Positions 1 to 9,126 of a stretch of 39,380 nt of DNA are shown here, piece after piece. The DNA is from Dehalococcoidia bacterium (GTDB taxonomy: Bacteria; Chloroflexota; Dehalococcoidia; GIF9; AB-539-J10): positions 1-39,380 of the forward strand of contig JAUWQI010000011.1 in assembly GCA_030611085.1 (NCBI GenBank), read 5' to 3'. The number at the start of each line of letters is the position of its first letter. Within the stretch, counting starts at the first letter, position 1. A model generated the notes under the pieces. That model had not been told where the DNA came from. It did not search any database and saw nothing but the letters and a program-made list of their open reading frames with translations. The position numbers were made by a program, and so were the translations under genes.

Positions 1-2
1 TG

Positions 3-227
3 GATAAATTAGTTCCCGGTGTTGCTTCCCCCCATACTCTACTTTAAGGAACGGATGTTAAATTTTACTCCAGTCACCTAAAGTTGACCCCTTGCCTGGA
101 GACCGAGATTGGCAATATGTTTGCTGCCGGTGATGGCGCCGGTATAAGCCGCGGCCTGGTTCAGGCTTCAGCCTCAGGCATAGTGGCAGCTAGAGAAATA
201 TTAAAACGGTCAGGCAAAAACCTTTAG
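3..227 (+). pseudogene. C-terminal remnant of an FAD-dependent dehydrogenase/oxidoreductase with an internal stop
   Basis: Frame 3 reads DKLVPGVASPHTLL*GTDVKFYSSHLKLTPCLETEIGNMFAAGDGAGISRGLVQASASGIVAAREILKRSGKNL*. This is a typical FAD-binding C-terminus (AAGDGAG..RGLVQA). An in-frame TAA lies at 45-47. The gene continues off the left edge. Confidence 0.55.
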
Positions 228-253
228 TCCTGAGCGAAGCGAAGGATCCCAAA

Positions 254-499
254 ATGAAATCCCTCATGTTTTTCGGCATTGATTTAACCTCAAGTTAAAC
301 TAAGCCCAGTGCCTGTTTAGGTTTAAATAGCAAACTGCAACTTGTCTATCTTGGCTTTCTTTCCCCTGATAGCGATATTATTGCTCTCATAAATCTTTAT
401 TCGTCTCAGGTAATAGCCATCGATGCCCCGCTGAGTTTGCCTCAGGAATTATACTGTCTTTCTCTATCGCCAAAATATGGTGGATGCTCTGGGCAATAG
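254..499 (+). pseudogene. Degraded DUF429-like (predicted RNase H-fold) protein fragment
   Basis: The frame from ATG 254 reads MKSLMFFGIDLTSS*TKPSACLGLNSKLQLVYLGFLSPDSDIIALINLYSSQVIAIDAPLSLPQELYCLSLSPKYGGCSGQ*. The GIDLTSS...VIAIDAPLSLP pattern resembles DUF429. There is a stop after residue 14 and the C-terminus is missing. Confidence 0.5.
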
Positions 500-561
500 T
501 GGAGAAGGGTTAATTTTCATCCCACTTTGACTTCCATCTCTCTCCTTGCTAAGCTAAGTGG

Positions 562-1086
562 GTGTTATCTAAAGGCTTGGTGGAAGTCTTCACCGGCGAT
601 GGCAAAGGGAAAACATCGGCTGCCTTAGGGGTAGCGCTCAGAGCTTTAGGACATGGCTTAAGGGTGTTCATTGTTTATTTTATGAAAGGCGATTTCCCCT
701 ATGGAGAACAAAAGATTTTATCTCAATTACAAAATGTGACATTTGCCAAATTTGGACAGTTGAGCTTTGTTAATCCGAATAATGTAAAAGAGGAGGAAAG
801 AAATGAGGCGAAAAAAGCCTTAGACACAGCCAGGAAGGCGATGCTAAGCAATGATTATGATGTGGTAATCCTCGATGAAATCAATGTAGCTGCAGCATGG
901 AAGCTCATTGACCTCAGTGAGGTAATAAAGCTAATACAGGAAAAGCCGGAAAAGGTAGAGCTCATCCTCACCGGGCGCTATGCTGACGATAAGTTCATCG
1001 AGCTAGCCGACCTGGTAACCAATATGACCAAGGTGAAGCATCCTTATGACAAGGGAATATTGTCGCGTGAGGGCATTGATTATTAA
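562..1086 (+). CDS. cobO: Cob(I)alamin adenosyltransferase (CobO/BtuR family)
   Basis: P-loop EVFTGDGKGKTSAALGVALRALGHG, VILDEIN and LILTGRYAD motifs; GTG start. Confidence 0.9.
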   Translation: MLSKGLVEVFTGDGKGKTSAALGVALRALGHGLRVFIVYFMKGDFPYGEQKILSQLQNVTFAKFGQLSFVNPNNVKEEERNEAKKALDTARKAMLSNDYDVVILDEINVAAAWKLIDLSEVIKLIQEKPEKVELILTGRYADDKFIELADLVTNMTKVKHPYDKGILSREGIDY

Positions 1087-1101
1087 ATAAAGGAGGGCGT
1101 A

Positions 1102-2202
1102 ATGGAATTAACTTTAAGTGTTATCAAAGCGGATGTCGGTGGCTATGTGGGACATTCCTCTAGCCACCCAGATGTGTTAAGGAAGGCTGAAGAAAAACTG
1201 GCACAGGCTAAAGGGCAGGGCTTGCTCATTGATTACCATGTTACTAGGTGTGGTGATGACCTCCAGTTGATAATGACTCATCAGCAAGGTGAGGATAATG
1301 AGCAAATCCATAAGTTAGCCTGGGATACCTTCTTGGAATGCACCGAGGTTGCCAAAAGCCTGAAGCTGCATGGTGCGGGGCAGGACCTTCTGTCTGATGC
1401 TTTCTCCGGCAATATTCGGGGAATGGGACCCGGTGTGGCTGAGATGAAATTTACCGAGCGCCAGGCTGAGACTATAATCATATTTATGGCGGATAAAACG
1501 GCCTCTGGCGCCTGGAACTTGCCACTATATAAAATATTTGCCGACCCCTTCAACACTATCGGATTGGTAATTGCTTCCAATATGCATTCCGGCTTTACAT
1601 TCGAAATCCACGATGTCAAGGAGCACCAAAAAATCAGCCTTAACTCCCCTGAGGAAATCTACGATATGTTAGTTTTCCTTGGAGCTCCAGGTCGCTATGC
1701 CATTAAAGCGGTGTGCCATAAAGAGAGTGGAGAAATCGCTGCAATTTCCTCTACTCAGAGATTATCTCTCATGGCGGGTAGATATGTAGGTAAAGATGAC
1801 CCTGTCTGCATCGTTCGCTCCCAGGGGAAATTCCCTGCCGTGGGTGAAATACTGGAACCATTTGCCTCTCCTTTCATAGTGGAGGGTTGGATGAGAGGTT
1901 CTCATCATGGTCCCCTGATGCCGGTAGCTGTCAATGAAAGTAATTCTTCCCGCTTTGATGGTCCACCCAGAGTTATAGCCGCAGGTTTCCAACTTGCTAA
2001 TGGCAAGCTCATTGGGCCTCGCGACCTCTTTGATGACCCTGCTTTTGATGAAGCTCGCCGTCAAACAAATATTATGGCTGATTTCCTGCGTCGCATGGGT
2101 CCTTTCGAACCTCATCGACTGCCACTGGAGGAAATGGAATATACCACCATGCCTGAGGTGATGAAAAAGCTAGCATCAAGATTTCAACCACTTGACAAGT
2201 AA
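1102..2202 (+). CDS. fbp: Fructose-1,6-bisphosphatase, archaeal-type (FBP aldolase/phosphatase family)
   Basis: 366 aa beginning LTLSVIKADVGGYVGHSSSHPDVL, with CRCGDD-like TRCGDDLQLIMTH and GPLMPV motifs of the FBPA/P family; SD aggaggg upstream. Confidence 0.9.
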   Translation: MELTLSVIKADVGGYVGHSSSHPDVLRKAEEKLAQAKGQGLLIDYHVTRCGDDLQLIMTHQQGEDNEQIHKLAWDTFLECTEVAKSLKLHGAGQDLLSDAFSGNIRGMGPGVAEMKFTERQAETIIIFMADKTASGAWNLPLYKIFADPFNTIGLVIASNMHSGFTFEIHDVKEHQKISLNSPEEIYDMLVFLGAPGRYAIKAVCHKESGEIAAISSTQRLSLMAGRYVGKDDPVCIVRSQGKFPAVGEILEPFASPFIVEGWMRGSHHGPLMPVAVNESNSSRFDGPPRVIAAGFQLANGKLIGPRDLFDDPAFDEARRQTNIMADFLRRMGPFEPHRLPLEEMEYTTMPEVMKKLASRFQPLDK

Positions 2203-2203
2203 A

Positions 2204-2812
2204 ATGCCTGAGCTTCTCCTTGCTAGCACTAATTTGGGGAAAATTGAAGAATATCGCCTTCTCCTTGGCAATCTGGGCTGTAAAATAACTACATTAGCTG
2301 AGAAAGGGATAGCCAAAGTTGTCGCCGAGTCGGGGAGTAGCTATGAAGAAAATGCTCGTCTAAAAGCTACTACTTATGCCGAATTAAGCCAACTCGCCAC
2401 TCTTGCCGATGACTCAGGTCTTGAGGTAGATGCCTTAAGCGGTGAGCTAGGAATCCACTCAGCTCGCTTTGGTGGTAAAAATGCTACGGACGCGGATAAG
2501 GTAAAAATTCTCTTAGCCAAATTAGCCAGCGTTCCCTGGGAGAAACGAACTGCTCACTTTAGGTGCGTTATTGCCATAGTTACTCCAGAAGGAGGAATAG
2601 AATTATGCCATGGCGAGTGTAGTGGCATAATTGCCTTTGAGGCAAAAGAGGGAAATGGCTTTGGCTATGACCCTGTCTTTTACCTTCCTGAGATGGGTAA
2701 AACCATGGCTGAGCTCCCTCTAGAGATAAAAAATCAAATCAGCCACCGCGGTCAAGCTGCTCAGAGAGCACGGCAAGTGCTACAGCGACTTTATCTCTCT
2801 AGACTCGATTAG
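2204..2812 (+). CDS. rdgB: Non-canonical purine NTP pyrophosphatase (RdgB/HAM1)
   Basis: ELLLASTNLGKIEEY, LADDSGLEVDAL, SARFGG and GFGYDPVF motifs. The supplied ORF starts at TTG 2192; ATG 2204 is the likelier start. Confidence 0.92.
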   Translation: MPELLLASTNLGKIEEYRLLLGNLGCKITTLAEKGIAKVVAESGSSYEENARLKATTYAELSQLATLADDSGLEVDALSGELGIHSARFGGKNATDADKVKILLAKLASVPWEKRTAHFRCVIAIVTPEGGIELCHGECSGIIAFEAKEGNGFGYDPVFYLPEMGKTMAELPLEIKNQISHRGQAAQRARQVLQRLYLSRLD

Positions 2813-2961
2813 TAATCCTACTTGTCATTCCTCCTCCAAATTAAAGAGCTTTGACCTAAATATATCCCCGTAATAGAATGTACCTAAAAGTTTCGGCTTT
2901 TGGGACTACCTTACTGACTTTAACTTGTTTTAAAGTATTAGTGTTACCCTCGAAGGGAAAA

Positions 2962-3702
2962 ATGGAAGGCAAGATATCACCAAAGTATTATGTTGGTTGT
3001 AGTGGCTGGCATTATGACCATTGGCGTGGCCTTTATTATCCTGAAGGGTTACCCAAGTCCAAATGGTTGCAGTTTTATGCCAGGCAATTTACTACTGTAG
3101 AGCTTAACAATAGTTTTTATCGCTTGCCTTCCGAGAAGGCTGTTACCACATGGCGGGAGTTGGCGCCTGACAACTTCGTTTTTGCTGTTAAGGTGAGCCG
3201 CTTTATTACTCACATAAAGAGGCTAAGAAATTTGGGCTCAGCAGTGGAAAACTTTCTATCTCGGGCTCGCTTGCTGGGAAAGAAGCTAGGTCCCCTTTTA
3301 TATCAACTGCCACCTAATATGAAACGCAATGATGAAGTACTGGAAAATTTCTTATCCTCACTGCCTCAAAAATATCAGTATGTATTTGAATTTCGCCATG
3401 AATCCTGGATAGATGATGCTGTGTTCGATATCCTGCGAAGATATAACGCTGGTTTATGTATTTTCGATATGCCTGGCTTTACCTGCCCTCTTGTAGCCAC
3501 TAGTGATTTTGCCTACATCCGTTTTCATGGTAGTGGGAGCCTATATTCAAGCTGTTATTCTGATGAGGAACTTTCCCACTGGACTAAGAGAATTGCTCGC
3601 TTAGGTCAAGACATTAAAGTTGTTTATATCTACTTCAATAATGATGCTGAGGCGTTTGCGGTTAAGAATGCCATAACATTAGAAAAGTTCCTCGCTCCCT
3701 AA
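2962..3702 (+). CDS. DUF72 family protein (YecE-like)
   Basis: YYVGCSGWHYDHWRGLYYPEGLPKSKWLQFYARQFTTVELNNSFYRLP is the diagnostic DUF72 N-terminus. The supplied ORF is extended upstream to 2878. Confidence 0.9.
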   Translation: MEGKISPKYYVGCSGWHYDHWRGLYYPEGLPKSKWLQFYARQFTTVELNNSFYRLPSEKAVTTWRELAPDNFVFAVKVSRFITHIKRLRNLGSAVENFLSRARLLGKKLGPLLYQLPPNMKRNDEVLENFLSSLPQKYQYVFEFRHESWIDDAVFDILRRYNAGLCIFDMPGFTCPLVATSDFAYIRFHGSGSLYSSCYSDEELSHWTKRIARLGQDIKVVYIYFNNDAEAFAVKNAITLEKFLAP

Positions 3703-3858
3703 GGGTCAATAAATTAAAAACGGATACATGCCTGATTACCTGCGTTCCATTACCCTAAAAATGCCAAATTATTACAGATTATGAAAGGAGCACTGGAAAT
3801 GCAGCAATGTCTTATCCACTACGAGCTATGTTGATAGTCACCATCTGATAGCTTTCAA

Positions 3859-5280
3859 CTATTGTCGCTCTCTCATTTCATAATATTGAACAAACTTACT
3901 TATAGCTCGAGAGGCTCTATTGAATGAAGGAAACACCGGTATGCCAGCCGCAAGGCACCTCTTTTCTGCACTAAAAGCGCGGCGTGCTGCCTCAGGTTCT
4001 CCACAATGGCGTAATATTAAAGCTATAGGCTTAGTCACACTCCTTTTGGCCTCGATAAGGGAATCAATTTGCTTGTCTAACACTTCACTGGTACCACGGT
4101 ACAAACCAAAAGCCACTCCAATGTGAATAAGGCTAAAATCAATACCATCATAGTTAGCAACAATCTCAAGGACTTTGGGCAGAATATGGAGATCCAACAC
4201 CGATGTGGCAAGGTCAACAGGGTTACATACACTAGTCCCAGGATCAAATCCCTCGGGGATAATCTTCCTTAACTCTCTTCTTACTTCTGAAGGAAGTGAA
4301 GGAAGGGTTAACCCTTCCTTTTCACAGTTATCAGTAATCAAGACACTACGACCACCACTGCCTCCAACGATTCCCATTCTTTTTCCTCGGCAGGGCTTCC
4401 AATGTTGGAATAATAAAGTCAAGTCGACTAGCTCTTCCAAATCATAGACTTGCATTATCCCTAATTGGCAGAGGAGAGAACTCCAAATAGTGTTACTTCC
4501 AGCTAATGCTCCAGTGTGTGAGGCCACCGCTCTAATCCCAGCTTCGGTTGTCCCCCCCTTGAGCATAATCACTGGCTTAATTTCAGATGCCTCCTTTAGT
4601 GCATTAATAAAACGTCTTCCATCTTTCGTTCCCTCAACATAACCAAGAACAATCTTAGTTTGTGGGTCGTGGGCGAAATATTCCATAAAATCGGCTTCAT
4701 TGAGGTCACAAGCATTCCCGAAGCTCACAACCTTACTAAAGCGAATGTCTTTTGCATCCGCGAGCTGGACTCCCTCCATCGAATTTCCCCCGCTCTGGCA
4801 AAGAAAACCAACACAGCCACTCTCTTTAGGAAAAGCATCATCAAAGGAAATTCCTGAGCTAGGGCAATATATTCCCATACAATTAGGGCCGATAACCCGC
4901 ACACCTCCTTGGCGTGCAATTTCTGTGATTTCCTTCTCCAAGCGAATCCCCTCCTCTTTCCCCATTTCGCTAAAGCCAGAGGTGAAAAGCTGAATTACCT
5001 TCACCTTTTTGGCAGCACACTCCCTCATAAGTTGAGGAGTGAGAGCAGCCCTAATGGCGCAGATAACATGATCTACATGCCCAGGAACGTCCAAGATGCT
5101 AGGATATACCCTTAAGCCTGATATTTCACTGGCTCTGCGGTGAATAGGATATACCCTTCCTTCGTAGCCGAATTGTATCAGTGAATTTAGGAATTTGGCG
5201 GTAACAAAGCTAGAGGAATCAGGTAAGGCCCCCACTACAGCTATGGAACTAGGATGGAAAATATATTCTAGGTCTGGCAT
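3859..5280 (-). CDS. CoA-binding protein / ADP-forming acetyl-CoA synthetase alpha-like subunit
   Basis: LEYIFHPSSIAVVGALPDSSSFVTAKFLNSL, VIGPNCMGIY, FLCQSGG and the SHTGALAGS phospho-His-type motif. Confidence 0.8.
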   Translation of the reverse strand: MPDLEYIFHPSSIAVVGALPDSSSFVTAKFLNSLIQFGYEGRVYPIHRRASEISGLRVYPSILDVPGHVDHVICAIRAALTPQLMRECAAKKVKVIQLFTSGFSEMGKEEGIRLEKEITEIARQGGVRVIGPNCMGIYCPSSGISFDDAFPKESGCVGFLCQSGGNSMEGVQLADAKDIRFSKVVSFGNACDLNEADFMEYFAHDPQTKIVLGYVEGTKDGRRFINALKEASEIKPVIMLKGGTTEAGIRAVASHTGALAGSNTIWSSLLCQLGIMQVYDLEELVDLTLLFQHWKPCRGKRMGIVGGSGGRSVLITDNCEKEGLTLPSLPSEVRRELRKIIPEGFDPGTSVCNPVDLATSVLDLHILPKVLEIVANYDGIDFSLIHIGVAFGLYRGTSEVLDKQIDSLIEAKRSVTKPIALILRHCGEPEAARRAFSAEKRCLAAGIPVFPSFNRASRAISKFVQYYEMRERQ

Positions 5281-5330
5281 TTTTAGCTCCTCGGTTGAAA
5301 ACTAAGAGTAAGCAAGAATGGTCTCCTCCT

Positions 5331-7145
5331 TTACAGGTATTCCTTAACCTTCTTTGCCAAGGCTAAAGTCATGCCTTCTGTTTGGCCCAGTTCCTCCTGT
5401 GAAGCTTCTTTAATGACTTCAATTGAGCTAAATCTCTTCAGTAATGCCTTCTTTCGCTTTGGACCAATGACGGGAACGCCATCCAATGCAGAGGCAGTAC
5501 TTTCCTTATGGCGTAACTTTTGATGGTAGCTAATAGCGAAGCGGTGCGCTTCATCCCGTGCTCTTTGAAGTAGATGAAGAGCGGGGGAATCCTTGGGTAT
5601 AGCAATTGGCTTGGGCTCGCCAGGCATGAAGACATCCTCATTTCCTTTAGCCAAGCTAGCCATGGGAATAGAGTTTACCCCCAACTCGCGCCTTACTTTT
5701 AAAGCGGCATTAAGCTGCCCCCTGCCACCATCAATGAGGACAAGGTCAGGAATGATTACCCAAGTGCTTTCACCAGCCATGCCTCTTTTGAAACGGCGCC
5801 TCAATGTCTCTTGAATCATAGCATAATCATTGGCGCCGTCTACCATTTTGATGCGAAAACGCCGATAATGAGCTGGCTTAGGCAAGCCCTTTTCCAAAAC
5901 AACCATACTGCCCACGGCCAAAGCACCCTGAATATCAGAAATATCATAGCACTCTATTCTTAGCGGTAGCCGAGGGAGCTTAAGTCTATCTTTTAGCTCT
6001 CGCAAACTAGTAGTTATGGCCTGCGGATTTATTTCCTTAGCTTGAGCTAACTGCAAGCCTTTATCAGCATTTTCAGCTACTATGTCTACTAGCTGCTTTT
6101 TGCCTCCTTGCTGCGGCACTTGAAGTTTTACCCTACCATCCCTCTGTTCTTTAAGCCACTCACAGAGCACTGACCTCTCATCTACAGGGTATTGAAGCAA
6201 TATTAGTGGTGGTATATATGGGGCTGAGGCATAGTATTGCTTCACAAAACTTGTCATTATGTAGCTGGATTCCTCACCACCACTGCCCTCCATAATAAAA
6301 TGGTCCCGACCAATAAGTTTATTATTGCGAACAAAGAAAACCTCCACATAGGCTTGCCCTTCATTTCGTGCTAGAGCAATGATATCCTGCTCACCTCGTA
6401 AAGTTATGGCGATCTTCTGCCCCTCTAGGACTTTCTCTATTGCCCAAATCTGGTCGCGAAGTGAAGCAGCCTTTTCAAACTGAAGCTGCAGGGTTGATGC
6501 TTTCATCTTATTGCGTAATTCACGAAGAACTAGCTCTTGTTTACCTTCTAAAAACAAAATGGCTTGGTTTATTACCTCCCGATATTCCTGTTTGCTCACA
6601 GCGCCGATGCAGGGCCCGAGACAGCGGTGGATATAATAGTTGAGGCAGGGTCGCTTATCTTTACCATCGATGGATTTGGTACAGGAACGAAAAGGGAAGA
6701 TTTTCTTAATCAGCCTTAGAGTTTTGCGCACTGAGCCAGCACTGGCGAAGGGCCCGAAGTAGCTGGCTCCATCTTTCCGGAAACGGCGAGTGATGTAAAC
6801 ACCAGGCCAATCTTCATCAATGGTTATTTTAAGGTAGGGGAAGGTTTTATTATCTTTAAGCCGCACATTGTATCGGGGGCGATATTTTTTTATCATATTG
6901 CATTCCAGGATAAGCGCCTCTTGTTCGGAGTTGGTAACTATGAATTCGAAATCGCACATCTTCGCCACTAATTGTTGGCTCTTGGTCGACAAGTTAGTAG
7001 GAACACCAAAATAACTCTTTACCCGATTACTCAAATTGGCGGCCTTACCGACATAAATAACCTTGTCTTCCCTATCCTTGAATAGATAAACTCCGGGGCT
7101 TGCTGGCAAAGTCTTTAATTGTTGTTCCAGTCGCGCTGATTCCAC
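5331..7145 (-). CDS. uvrC: Excinuclease ABC subunit C
   Basis: GIY-YIG N-terminus LPASPGVYLFKDREDKVIYVGKAANLSNRVKSYF, UVR region and RNase H-like C-terminus LVLIDGGRGQLNAA, ending in HhH. The supplied ORF runs to 7196; VESARLEQQL (GTG ~7145) is a more plausible start. Confidence 0.95.
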   Translation of the reverse strand: MESARLEQQLKTLPASPGVYLFKDREDKVIYVGKAANLSNRVKSYFGVPTNLSTKSQQLVAKMCDFEFIVTNSEQEALILECNMIKKYRPRYNVRLKDNKTFPYLKITIDEDWPGVYITRRFRKDGASYFGPFASAGSVRKTLRLIKKIFPFRSCTKSIDGKDKRPCLNYYIHRCLGPCIGAVSKQEYREVINQAILFLEGKQELVLRELRNKMKASTLQLQFEKAASLRDQIWAIEKVLEGQKIAITLRGEQDIIALARNEGQAYVEVFFVRNNKLIGRDHFIMEGSGGEESSYIMTSFVKQYYASAPYIPPLILLQYPVDERSVLCEWLKEQRDGRVKLQVPQQGGKKQLVDIVAENADKGLQLAQAKEINPQAITTSLRELKDRLKLPRLPLRIECYDISDIQGALAVGSMVVLEKGLPKPAHYRRFRIKMVDGANDYAMIQETLRRRFKRGMAGESTWVIIPDLVLIDGGRGQLNAALKVRRELGVNSIPMASLAKGNEDVFMPGEPKPIAIPKDSPALHLLQRARDEAHRFAISYHQKLRHKESTASALDGVPVIGPKRKKALLKRFSSIEVIKEASQEELGQTEGMTLALAKKVKEYL

Positions 7146-7215
7146 GGTAAATTTATTGTAGCAAGTAACTTGAATAGGGACAAAAATGATTCGCATTATG
7201 CTAGAATATATGCCA

Positions 7216-8052
7216 ATGAAACAAGATATCGCTGCCTTTCTGGAATATCTAGCTAAAGAGAAGGGCTATTCACAGAATACCTTAGCTGCTTACCGCAATG
7301 ATCTAAGCCAAATGGCAGCCTTTTTTGAAGCGGAGAGGATAAAGGGGATAATCAAGTCCTATGATGAGCTTTTGAAAAGTTATTTGCTTAAGCTCAGGGA
7401 GAAGAAATATTCCTTAGCCACTGCGGCTCGCAAAGTAGCCTCAGCGAAATCGTTTTTCAAATTTATGTTTGAATCAGGGAAATTAAGAGAGAACCCAACA
7501 CGGAATTTGCTTTCTCCTCAAGTTAGCAAACATTCACCCAAATTTTTGTCTCAATCTGAGTACCAAAGGTTGCTCGCAGAGCCAGCAAAGTTATCCACTC
7601 CAGAATCTAAAAGAGACGAGGTAATGTTGGAATTACTTTATGCCACTGGCCTACGCGTAAGCGAAATAGTAGCGTTGAATATTAAGGATATTGATTTGGA
7701 GCAAAATTGTGTACATTGTGCTCATAGTAGCTCTAAAAGACGGATTCCTTTTGACCGTCGCTTAAGTCGGTTGTTAAAAAGTTTCCTTGAGAGTGATAGA
7801 CTGGATTTATTATTTTATGAAGGGGAAGAATCGCTATTTCTTAATCGGCGGGGCAAGCGGCTTACTCGGCAAGGATTTTGGCAGATTGTTAAGAACTATG
7901 CCTCTAAAGCAGGTCTTGCTGGTAAAATCACGCCACATACCTTGCGTCATAGCTTCGCCAGGCATGAATTACAAACTGGCGTCGACCTTCATTCCCTCCA
8001 GCAACTTTTAGGGCATGCCTATATTTCCAGCACTAGAGTTTATAAGAGGTAA
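7216..8052 (+). CDS. xerD: Tyrosine recombinase XerD-like
   Basis: N-terminal SAM-like domain (FLEYLAKEKGYSQNTLAAYRNDL), YATGLRVSEIVAL, HTLRHSFARHEL, LLGHAYISSTRVYKR, so R/HxxR/H/Y are all present. The supplied ORF begins at 7186. Confidence 0.88.
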   Translation: MKQDIAAFLEYLAKEKGYSQNTLAAYRNDLSQMAAFFEAERIKGIIKSYDELLKSYLLKLREKKYSLATAARKVASAKSFFKFMFESGKLRENPTRNLLSPQVSKHSPKFLSQSEYQRLLAEPAKLSTPESKRDEVMLELLYATGLRVSEIVALNIKDIDLEQNCVHCAHSSSKRRIPFDRRLSRLLKSFLESDRLDLLFYEGEESLFLNRRGKRLTRQGFWQIVKNYASKAGLAGKITPHTLRHSFARHELQTGVDLHSLQQLLGHAYISSTRVYKR

Positions 8053-8058
8053 TGGATA

Positions 8059-8301
8059 ATGTCTAAAAAATCACGTCGCACTAAAGCGAAACAGCGTGCT
8101 AGAGTAACAAAGCCAATACAGCCGCTGCATCCGCAACAGCTCAAGCCAGTGGCTGCTAAGCCTCAATCACCAGTTAGAGTATCTCGCGAGGCTCAAGATT
8201 CCGTCAGCCGCTACCAATATGTGATGCCTGAAGTAAAACGCATTGGCATTCTTGCCGGATCCATGATTCTAATCCTCATAGTACTGTCTTTTGTTCTTTA
8301 G
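8059..8301 (+). CDS. Small basic protein with a C-terminal transmembrane helix, function unknown
   Basis: 80 aa ORF directly after xerD with a Lys/Arg-rich N-terminus and hydrophobic C-terminus IGILAGSMILILIVLSFVL. Confidence 0.6.
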   Translation: MSKKSRRTKAKQRARVTKPIQPLHPQQLKPVAAKPQSPVRVSREAQDSVSRYQYVMPEVKRIGILAGSMILILIVLSFVL

Positions 8302-8327
8302 TAAACATTTCCAGTTGATGAATTGTA

Positions 8328-8963
8328 GTGGATTTAAAGGCAGCTAAGGCTAGCTTAATTAAATACCTTAACCAGGAGATTGCCGATAAGCGTGTGGTTA
8401 AGGCAATGGAGCGTGTTCCTCGTGAAGCCTTTGTACCTCAGGAATGTTATTATGCGGCTTATGAGGATAGGCCCCTGGGTGTTGGCTTTGGGCAAACTAT
8501 TTCCCAACCTTTCATTGTAGCTTTGATGAGTCAAGCCTTGGAACTTAAGGGCAATGAAAAGGTGTTGGAGTTAGGTACTGGAAGCGGCTATGAGGCGGCT
8601 ATATTAGCTGAGTTGGCCCAAAAAGTAGTCACTGTAGAATGCATCCCTGAGTTGGCGGAATCAGCCAAGCAGGTTTTGGATAAACTGGGCTATTCCAACG
8701 TTGAAGTTCACATTGCTGACAAGATTCTAGGTTGGGCAGAGGAAGCACCCTATGATGCTATTATAGTTTCTGCTGGTGCCCCCTCTGTTTCTCAAGTCCT
8801 CCTGGAGCAACTAGTCTGGAAAGGTCGGCTGGTAATCCCCGTAGGCTCCCGCTGGCAGCAAGACTTGCTTAAAGTTACTAAGTGCCGGAAAGGAAACAGG
8901 ATAGAAAACCTGGGTGGTTGCTATTTTGTGCCTCTTATTGGTGAAGGCGCATGGGAGAAATGA
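8328..8963 (+). CDS. pcm: Protein-L-isoaspartate O-methyltransferase
   Basis: RVPREAFVP, GFGQTISQPFIVALMSQALEL, VLELGTGSGYEAAILAELA; GTG start. Confidence 0.92.
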   Translation: MDLKAAKASLIKYLNQEIADKRVVKAMERVPREAFVPQECYYAAYEDRPLGVGFGQTISQPFIVALMSQALELKGNEKVLELGTGSGYEAAILAELAQKVVTVECIPELAESAKQVLDKLGYSNVEVHIADKILGWAEEAPYDAIIVSAGAPSVSQVLLEQLVWKGRLVIPVGSRWQQDLLKVTKCRKGNRIENLGGCYFVPLIGEGAWEK

Positions 8964-8993
8964 ACAATTAGTAAACGTTCACCCACTCCCTAT

Positions 8994-9056
8994 GTCACCC
9001 TGAGCGAAGCGAAGGGTCTCCGAGATTCTTTGGTCGCTACGCTCCCTCAGAATGAC
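8994..9056. repeat. MITE-like dispersed repeat, copy 2
   Basis: gtcaccctgagcgaagcgaagggtctccgagattctttggtcgctacgctccctcagaatgac: imperfect inverted repeat with GTCA(C/T)yCTGAGCGAAGCGAAG...CTCAGAATGAC ends, also seen at 225-250, 15241-15295 and 30847-30913. Confidence 0.75.
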
Positions 9057-9126
9057 ACCAAGGTGAACAGTTACAATGATTCAATTGTATTGAGAGCCCC
9101 GGAGGGTTTAAAAGGAGGTTAATATT

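Noticed and set aside
1281-1619. Antisense ORFs within fbp (1281-1619 - and 1762-2115 -)
   Set aside because: Fully inside a confidently assigned gene on the opposite strand; no recognisable family; explained as shadow ORFs.
3703-3858. Possible small gene between DUF72 and the CoA-binding gene
   Set aside because: Only very short frames; no SD-linked ORF of convincing composition.
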